33,601 nucleotides of DNA, from NCBI GenBank assembly GCA_009924545.1, contig RFRL01000015.1:1-33601 (forward strand), in the 5' to 3' direction. The notes below the pieces were generated by a model that made no database searches, had not been told where the DNA came from, and saw only the letters and a list, made by a program, of their open reading frames with translations. A program made the translations under genes and the position numbers. Shown piece by piece: positions 27,752 through 33,601 of this stretch (its first letter is position 1; each line of letters begins with the position of its first letter). This DNA is from Planctomycetia bacterium. Its GTDB lineage: Bacteria > Planctomycetota > Planctomycetia > Pirellulales > UBA1268.

Positions 27752-28459
27752 TCACCGGTTCGCGACACCCTCCCAGAGGGCCGAACCGATCCGCACGATC
27801 GTCGCCCCTTCGAGGATCGCATCCTCGAAGTCGCCGCTCATCCCCATCGAGAGCTCGGGGAGCCGCAGCCCGGGCCGCTCCGCCTCGATGCGGTCGCGGA
27901 GCGCCCTCAAGCCCGCGAACTGCCGCCGCGCCGTGTCGGGTGGGTCGCCGGGCGCCGCAGCGGAGGCCATCCCCATCAAGCCGCACAGCCGTGCGCCGCG
28001 TGCCGGCCAGGCATCGAGCAGGGGGCGCACCGCTGCGGGCTCCAGCCCGGTCCGTGCGGTTTCTCCGGTGAGATTGACCTCGATCAGCACGTCGACGGGG
28101 CTGCCGTGGCCACCCCTCTCGGCGGCGATCGCGTCGAGCAACCGCAGGCTGTCGAGCGAATGGACGAGGTGGCACAGCGGCAGGGTCCGCCGCAACTTGT
28201 TGCGCTGCAAGTGGCCGATGAAGTGCCAGCGGATCCGGTCGGCCAGGTCGGCAAGCGCCTCCTGCTTGGCCCACAGCGCCTGGGGCCGGCTCTCCGCCAG
28301 ATCGCTGCAGCCGGCCTCCACCAGCTCCCGGGCCAGCGTTGGCCCCACGGTCTTCGTCACCCCCACGAGGCGGACGCTCTCCACCGGCCGCGCCGCCCGC
28401 TGGCAGGCGTCAGCCACCCGTTCACGGACACAGGCCAGATTGTCGGAAAACTGTGCCAT
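27752..28459 (-). CDS. YggS/PROSC-family pyridoxal-phosphate homeostasis protein
   Basis: VRLVGVTKTVGPTLARELVEAGCSDLAESRPQ...IRWHFIGHLQRNKLRRTLP...LPELSMGMSGDFEDAILEGATIVRIGSALWEG. Confidence 0.93.
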   Translation of the reverse strand: MAQFSDNLACVRERVADACQRAARPVESVRLVGVTKTVGPTLARELVEAGCSDLAESRPQALWAKQEALADLADRIRWHFIGHLQRNKLRRTLPLCHLVHSLDSLRLLDAIAAERGGHGSPVDVLIEVNLTGETARTGLEPAAVRPLLDAWPARGARLCGLMGMASAAAPGDPPDTARRQFAGLRALRDRIEAERPGLRLPELSMGMSGDFEDAILEGATIVRIGSALWEGVANR

Positions 28460-28485
28460 CACCCCACCCGGGCCGGCGCGGGCCG

Positions 28486-30306
28486 TCACTCGATCTCGAT
28501 CGACCGGCCGACGCGGCCCCGCGGCTTGATCCTCCCGAGGATGAGCTCGCACGCCACGTTGCAGCCGAGGAGCGTGCGGTTCCGCGGTTCGTCGAGGGCC
28601 CGGTAGACGAGCCACTGCTCCAGGCCCGCCTGCACCCGAAAGCCCACCGCCTCGTGCCGGCCGAGGATCCGCCGCGTGTCGGCCACGGTGAGTTGTCGCC
28701 ACGTCACCGGACCACGGCTGCGTCCGGGATCGCAGTCGATCCACAGCGGGGCGTAGAGCCGGTCGCCCGGACCGGATTGGCGCAGTTCCAGTCCCGCGAC
28801 CCCCGCCGCTTCCTGGGTGGCGGACGATGGCGCCACGACGTCGAAGCTCCCGGGGCCCCCGGCACTCGTCCATTCCCCGAGGGCCAGTGGGAGCACGACG
28901 CTCCGGGGCCGGCCATCACAGAGGAGCCGTTCCCGTGTCTCTTCTTCCGGCGTCGCCACGGTGATCGCACCGGGCAGCACGATCCGCGCCCGGTAGTCGA
29001 TGCCACCGCCACTCGCCGGCACGATGACCGCGTCGGCCAGGAGCACAACCCGGTCGGCGGCCATCACCACCACCTGCCGCTGCACCTCCCCACCACCGAC
29101 GAGCGGCTGGACGATTTCGAGGAAAGTGCCGTGCCGGCAGGGCTCGCAGCTCGACATCCGCCACGGGCCATCGGGGTCGCGCTTCTGCCCGCCCACAGAG
29201 ACGCCGGCCGACCAGGGACCGGCCACGAGGACTCGGCGCCCGACCGCCACTTCCAGCCAGGGCGCGGATGCCTGCCAGTCGATGAACAGCCGCACGGCGC
29301 TCCCGTCCCAGCCCGAGCGGATCACCGCCTGCCCCCCGTCGCCGAGCCCGCGCTCGCGGGGGAGGAGCCGACCGCCGGCGCCACCCTGCGCCAGATGCCG
29401 GGCCGTGTTCCGTGCCCGCCGGCTGCCGTCGCGGGCGACCCGGTCGAGGAGCGGCTCCACGTCGGCCATCGCGGCGGTACCGCCGGCAGAGCGACGCGCT
29501 ACAGGCCCACGAGGGTCCGACCCGGCAGGCCCCATCAGCGCGAGCGCCGTTTCGCCGGCTGCGCGGAGACGGGCGTCGGTCCGGGCATTCCACGGCACCC
29601 CCCCGCCGGCCGCCGTCACCGCCTCTCCGATCGCCGCCCAGCGCGCCACGAGCGCGACCCGGGCCGCGACATCGGCCGCCCCTGGCGCGCGGATCGCACC
29701 GTCGTCGCTCGTCTGGCGGTCGATCTCGGCCTCCACGGCCTCCCGGGCCGGCGGCTCGAGCGCCTGGCAGGCCGCGATGTCGGGGAACAGCTCCGCCACC
29801 ACCAGCAGGCAGGCGGCGGCAGCCGTGTCACCGTCGCGCACCACATCCACCGCCGGGGCGGCGACACGGCACAACTGGTCGATCAGCGCCGTCGCGGCAC
29901 CCGTGCGCCCGGTCGAGGCCCCGCCGGGCTGCGCCGTCCAGCCCAGGGCCCAGGCAACCGCCTCGGTTGTGGTCCAGCGCTCCGCGCCGGCCGGCAGGCG
30001 GGCGATCGCCTCGAGGGCCTCGGCCACCGCCGCCTCGAGGCGTCGGAGGTCCCCACCGCGGCGCGCCTTCCCGGTGATCCGCGTCGCCAGCCGGCGCAGG
30101 TGCCGACGGCCGTCGCGAGTCGGCATGCGGTCGGCGAGCCGCGTGATCCGCGCGACCGTGTCGGCCCGCTGCCTTCGACGCGGCCGGGGGGATCGCGCGG
30201 GTGGCTGCGTCGTCGACCGGGAGTCGGTCGGAGCCCCCGCCGAAGCATGCCGACCATTGCGGGCCGGTGGCAGGGTTCCAGGGGAAGTGCCGTGGCGCGT
30301 GGCCAT
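28486..30306 (-). CDS. large uncharacterised protein (~606 aa)
   Basis: Continuous ORF MATRHGTSPGTLPPARNGRHAS...ending GRIKPRGRVGRSIEIE; no family recognised with confidence. Confidence 0.7.
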   Translation of the reverse strand: MATRHGTSPGTLPPARNGRHASAGAPTDSRSTTQPPARSPRPRRRQRADTVARITRLADRMPTRDGRRHLRRLATRITGKARRGGDLRRLEAAVAEALEAIARLPAGAERWTTTEAVAWALGWTAQPGGASTGRTGAATALIDQLCRVAAPAVDVVRDGDTAAAACLLVVAELFPDIAACQALEPPAREAVEAEIDRQTSDDGAIRAPGAADVAARVALVARWAAIGEAVTAAGGGVPWNARTDARLRAAGETALALMGPAGSDPRGPVARRSAGGTAAMADVEPLLDRVARDGSRRARNTARHLAQGGAGGRLLPRERGLGDGGQAVIRSGWDGSAVRLFIDWQASAPWLEVAVGRRVLVAGPWSAGVSVGGQKRDPDGPWRMSSCEPCRHGTFLEIVQPLVGGGEVQRQVVVMAADRVVLLADAVIVPASGGGIDYRARIVLPGAITVATPEEETRERLLCDGRPRSVVLPLALGEWTSAGGPGSFDVVAPSSATQEAAGVAGLELRQSGPGDRLYAPLWIDCDPGRSRGPVTWRQLTVADTRRILGRHEAVGFRVQAGLEQWLVYRALDEPRNRTLLGCNVACELILGRIKPRGRVGRSIEIE

Positions 30307-30418
30307 CCTCGGGTGTCCATCCACGTGTCGGCGGGCGTGCGGAGCGGCCCACCGGGACCGCTGCGGTGCGGTATCGTATCGTGGTGAAGGTCCCACCACC
30401 ACGGGGAGCCCCTCGGCC

Positions 30419-31228
30419 ATGCCGTTCCCGCACAGCCCACCCGTCGACCCTGTCGTGGTCCCCGCCGTGGCCGCGGTCCCCCGCCGCAGGGCGCGGCGGC
30501 CAGGAGTGACGCTCCTCCTGGTGCTCACGCTGGCCCCGTCGCAGCTGGGCAGTGGCCGGGCCGCCGAGGATCCGCCCGCGGAGCCCGTGCCGGTCGTCGA
30601 TCGCCATCCGGAGCTCGAGCGTTTGGCGCCGCGCGAGGAGGTGTGGGTCGATCTCCGCGGCAGGAGGGTCGTGGTCGGTGGAGCCGTGGCGCTCGACGAG
30701 GGGCCCATCGAGTTCTTCGCCTGCCCGCAGCTCACCAAGGAGCACGAGTCGGTGATCGCGGTGAAGGCGTCGGCACGGCTCGTGCACGCCGCCCTGCTGG
30801 CGATCGGCCTCGTGCCGGGGAAACCGGTCTCCTTCGACCCTGTCTACGCCGCCGCCACCGGCCCGGCGGTGCGGATCATGCTCCGCTGGCGGGACGCCGC
30901 CGGTGCAGCGCGGGAGGCCGACGCCCGGACGTGGGTGCGTAATTCGCGCACCGGCAAGGTGCTGGAGGCCGACTGGGTGTTCGCCGGCAGCAGCCTGTGG
31001 AAAGACCCCGATGGCCAGGAGCACTACCAGGCCGACGCGGGCGACTTCGTCTGCGTTTCGAACTTCCCGACCGCCACCCTCGACCTGCCGATCGAGAGTT
31101 CGCAGTCGAACGAGGCGCTGCTGTTCGAGGTCTTCCCGGAGCGCGTGCCCCCCGTGGGCACCGTGGTCGATCTCGTGCTCACCGCTGCCGCTCCGGTGCC
31201 CGCCAAAAACCCGGGTGGCTCCCGGTGA
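30419..31228 (+). CDS. secreted YdjY-domain-like protein
   Basis: Signal-like N-terminus (LLLVLTLAPSQLGSGRAAE); VWVDLRGRRVVVGGAVALDEGPIEFFACPQLTKEHESVIAVKASARLVHAALLAIGLVPGKPV. Confidence 0.75.
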   Translation: MPFPHSPPVDPVVVPAVAAVPRRRARRPGVTLLLVLTLAPSQLGSGRAAEDPPAEPVPVVDRHPELERLAPREEVWVDLRGRRVVVGGAVALDEGPIEFFACPQLTKEHESVIAVKASARLVHAALLAIGLVPGKPVSFDPVYAAATGPAVRIMLRWRDAAGAAREADARTWVRNSRTGKVLEADWVFAGSSLWKDPDGQEHYQADAGDFVCVSNFPTATLDLPIESSQSNEALLFEVFPERVPPVGTVVDLVLTAAAPVPAKNPGGSR

Positions 31229-31264
31229 CGGGTTGGCCCCCGAGGATAGCGCACGCACCGCGGC

Positions 31265-32077
31265 TCACCCGGCACCGGCGCCCACGTGGCAGTGCGCCAG
31301 GACCGTCTCCGGCGTCGCCACATAGCCGGTGTAGAAGGGGCCGAACTCGGCGTACCGGGCGCTCGCCTCGTCGAAGCGCATCGTGTAGACGATCTCCTTG
31401 AGGAAGTCGGGCCGCCGCGCCCACAGCGTCACCCCCCACTCCCAGTCGTCGAGTCCCACGCTCACCGTGATCAACTGCGTGACACGCCCACCGAAGGTCA
31501 TGCCGGTGCGGCCATGCTCGGCCATCAACCGGCTGCGCTCGGCGAACGGGAGAAGGAACCAGTTCTCCCCCACCTCGCGCTTCTTGTTCATCGGATAGAA
31601 GCAGGCGTTGGGCCAGGGGGGCAGTTCAGGCTCGATCCGCGCCCGGCGCATGGCATCCTCCCGCGCGGCATACCCCGCGACCTTCGCCTTGTAGCTCGGG
31701 CTGTCGGCCATCTCCCCCTCCTCGAGGAGCCGCTGGCCGTACTGGGCGACCGTGGGGACGTATTCGCTCACCTCCGTGAGGCCGATGAACGACCACGTGG
31801 GCACGAGCGCGGTGCCGAGGGGCCCGGCGACGAGCCGCTGGTGCACAGCCTCGACCGCGAGGGGGGAGGGATCCATCGCCACGACGGCGAAGTCGGCCTT
31901 GTGCCCCGGCACGATCCACGTCTGCAGACGGCGGGGCGCCCCGGCCGCGCCGGGGTCGAGCGCCGCCCGGAACGCAGCCATCCCCTCGGCGAGCTGGCGC
32001 GGCGAGAGGGCGGCCAGCCGGCCGTGGTCGAAGGAGTAGAAAAGGTGGCTCACGTGCCACCCGGTGGACGGCTCCAT
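31265..32077 (-). CDS. hemQ: chlorite-dismutase-like / HemQ-type coproheme decarboxylase
   Basis: GWHVSHLFYSFDHGRLAALS...TWSFIGLTEVSEYVPT...ACFYPMNKKREVGENWFLLPFAERSRLMAEHGRTGMTFGGRVTQLITVSVGLDDWEWGVTLWA. Confidence 0.93.
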   Translation of the reverse strand: MEPSTGWHVSHLFYSFDHGRLAALSPRQLAEGMAAFRAALDPGAAGAPRRLQTWIVPGHKADFAVVAMDPSPLAVEAVHQRLVAGPLGTALVPTWSFIGLTEVSEYVPTVAQYGQRLLEEGEMADSPSYKAKVAGYAAREDAMRRARIEPELPPWPNACFYPMNKKREVGENWFLLPFAERSRLMAEHGRTGMTFGGRVTQLITVSVGLDDWEWGVTLWARRPDFLKEIVYTMRFDEASARYAEFGPFYTGYVATPETVLAHCHVGAGAG

Positions 32078-32266
32078 CGACGCGGTGTCGTCGGCGGCGT
32101 TGCGGTGCGGGGGATGGGACACGGCGGAAGGTCTCCTCGGGACGGGGGTGCCACCGACTCGCCGGTCGCGCCCGGGCCCGGAGTGTAGGCGGCCCGGAGG
32201 CCACTTCCCATCCCCCGTCACGGCCCCGCCGCACCGCTGCCTGTCCCTCCTGGTGCCGGAGCCGGT

Positions 32267-32316
32267 AAGCTTGCCCATGGGGCCGGTGAGCTGAGCGGTC
32301 AGGGACCGACAAGCTT
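32267..32316. repeat. inverted repeat AAGCTTG...CAAGCTT enclosing a CGGTC-AGG-GACCG hairpin
   Basis: AAGCTTG at 32267-32273 and CAAGCTT at 32310-32316; inner perfect hairpin cggtcagggaccg; lies between hemQ and the WXG-like cassette. Confidence 0.5.
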
Positions 32317-32361
32317 TCAGGCGGGAACGGGCAGGGCGCTACGCTCGCGGAGGACACGACC

Positions 32362-32634
32362 ATGGGACAGGCGATCGTCGATCCACAGGAACTGCGGCGT
32401 TTCGCCGCCCGTCTGCGCCACTTCAGCACCGAAGTGATGACGCAGATGCAGGCGGTGCAGCGGCAGCTCTCGGCGCTCGGTTCCACCTGGCGCGACCAGG
32501 AGCACCAGAAATTCGCGGAGGAGTTCGAGCAGCAACTCAGCACCTTCGGCCGGTTCGTGGAGAGCACCGGTGAATACGTGCCCTACCTGATCCGCAAGGC
32601 GGAGCGGGTCGAGGAATACCAGCAGCAGCGGTGA
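32362..32634 (+). CDS. WXG100-like small helical protein
   Basis: 90 aa: MGQAIVDPQELRRFAARLRHFSTEVMTQMQAVQRQLSALGSTWRDQEHQKFAEEFEQQLSTFGRFVESTGEYVPYLIRKAERVEEYQQQR; helix-turn-helix with a central W-x-D turn. Confidence 0.75.
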   Translation: MGQAIVDPQELRRFAARLRHFSTEVMTQMQAVQRQLSALGSTWRDQEHQKFAEEFEQQLSTFGRFVESTGEYVPYLIRKAERVEEYQQQR

Positions 32635-32650
32635 GCCGGGGAGGCAGGCG

Positions 32651-33289
32651 ATGTCCGGACAGGCCGACGTCAAATCGATCGACACCCTCGCCTTCGTGAA
32701 GGCGGCGGTGGCGTCGTTCGCCCACGAGACCGGCCAGGCGATCGCCGAGGTCGAGCTGGAGGGCCGGCGGGCCGTCGACTACATCACCATGGACCGGGCC
32801 GCACACTGGAAAGCCGAGGTCCGCCGCGCCGGCGACATGGTCAACCAGGCGATCAAGGACCTCGAGCACTGCCGGGCGTTCAAGAAGGTGGGGGACAGCC
32901 AGCCCTCGTGCGTCGAGGAGAAGAAAAAGCTGGAGAAGGCCCGGGCCCGATTGGCACTGGCCGAACAGAAGGCGGAGGCGGTGCGCCGCTGGACGCCGAT
33001 GGTCCAGCAGCAGTTCCGCGAGACATGCGTGAAGCTCGTCCACTTCCGCGAGGTGGTCGACGTGAAGTGCCCGCGCGCGGTGGCCACCTTGGAGCGGATG
33101 CTCAAGGCCCTCGACGCCTACCGCGAACTGTCGGGGCCGCGTCCCGGGGGCAATGCCGGTGGCACGGCTTCCGCCACCGCCGTCACCCGTCAGGTGGAAG
33201 ATCCGGCATCCCCTGCTCCGGCGTCGACCGCTGCTCCAGCCGCTCCAGCGGGGAGCGCTGGGCCAACAGTGGATCCCTCCACCCCGTGA
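32651..33289 (+). CDS. coiled-coil protein encoded between two WXG100-like genes
   Basis: 212 aa; DRAAHWKAEVRRAGDMVNQAIKDLEHCRAFKK...SCVEEKKKLEKARARLALAEQKAEAVRRWTPMVQQQFRETCVKLVHFREVVDVKCPRA; A/P/T-rich C-terminal tail. Confidence 0.7.
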   Translation: MSGQADVKSIDTLAFVKAAVASFAHETGQAIAEVELEGRRAVDYITMDRAAHWKAEVRRAGDMVNQAIKDLEHCRAFKKVGDSQPSCVEEKKKLEKARARLALAEQKAEAVRRWTPMVQQQFRETCVKLVHFREVVDVKCPRAVATLERMLKALDAYRELSGPRPGGNAGGTASATAVTRQVEDPASPAPASTAAPAAPAGSAGPTVDPSTP

Positions 33290-33299
33290 GGTGCGTCCC

Positions 33300-33536
33300 G
33301 TGAAGCACATCGACCTCTCCAGCGGCGCCTCGAAGATGTCGCTCGCGCTCAAACAGTTGGAGATCAAGTGGGACTCCGCCAAGGACACCTGGAACGACGC
33401 CACGAGCAAGGCGTTTCACAAGGAGCACATCGAGCCGCTCCGGCCCGACATCAAGGAAACGCTCGAAGCGATCGGCCGACTGGCGGAGGTCCTGGCCCGC
33501 GCCGCCCGTGACGTCGCCGACGAAGGTGGCGGCTGA
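33300..33536 (+). CDS. second WXG100-like small helical protein (GTG start)
   Basis: VKHIDLSSGASKMSLALKQLEIKWDSAKDTWNDATSKAFHKEHIEPLRPDIKETLEAIGRLAEVLARAARDVADEGGG; W-x-D centre, ~78 aa, helical. Confidence 0.65.
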   Translation: MKHIDLSSGASKMSLALKQLEIKWDSAKDTWNDATSKAFHKEHIEPLRPDIKETLEAIGRLAEVLARAARDVADEGGG

Positions 33537-33601
33537 CGCCGGATGGGGGCTTCCGCGGGCGCGACCCCGGTTGCGGGGTCGGACACGGCGGGCGGATTGG
33601 G

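Noticed and set aside
29828-31258. 476-aa minus-strand ORF overlapping the YdjY-like gene
   Set aside because: Antisense to a gene with a signal peptide and YdjY-like sequence; composition typical of a shadow ORF.
1-33601. CRISPR arrays, tRNA or rRNA genes, insertion-sequence transposases
   Set aside because: No regularly spaced repeats, recognisable tRNA/rRNA sequence or transposase motifs seen; short RNA genes could be missed without a covariance-model search.

Overview
High-GC bacterial window. Gene content and style suggest a planctomycete (Pirellulales-like); this is inference. Apparently intact genes: OPT-family oligopeptide transporter, TspO/MBR protein, CotH-like secreted protein, two minus-strand glycosyltransferases, secreted sulfatase, S46 peptidase fused to a DUF1080-like domain, YifB/ComM-type Mg-chelatase ATPase, REC-only response regulator, dnaG–rpoD–zinc-ribbon–greA block, YggS-type PLP protein, large uncharacterised protein, YdjY-like protein, HemQ/chlorite-dismutase-like protein, and at the right edge a three-gene cassette with two WXG100-like small proteins flanking a coiled-coil partner. 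Several accessory genes look broken: DoxX-like, histidine phosphatase, DUF3500+EF-hand, a molybdopterin oxidoreductase, a KLRRK…/HD-type protein and a PAP2 phosphatase. These carry frameshifts, apparent internal deletions or lost ligand residues, while the core genes stay open. The main candidates for something undescribed are (i) a multi-hairpin intergenic element: four perfect back-to-back hairpins plus a conserved ~35-nt box at 5482-5611, with a diverged second copy at 26215-26369; and (ii) the WXG100-like cassette at 32362-33536. Two palindromes overlapping predicted sigma70 promoters (comM and dnaG) are also notable. All family calls come from reading the translations; no database search was possible.
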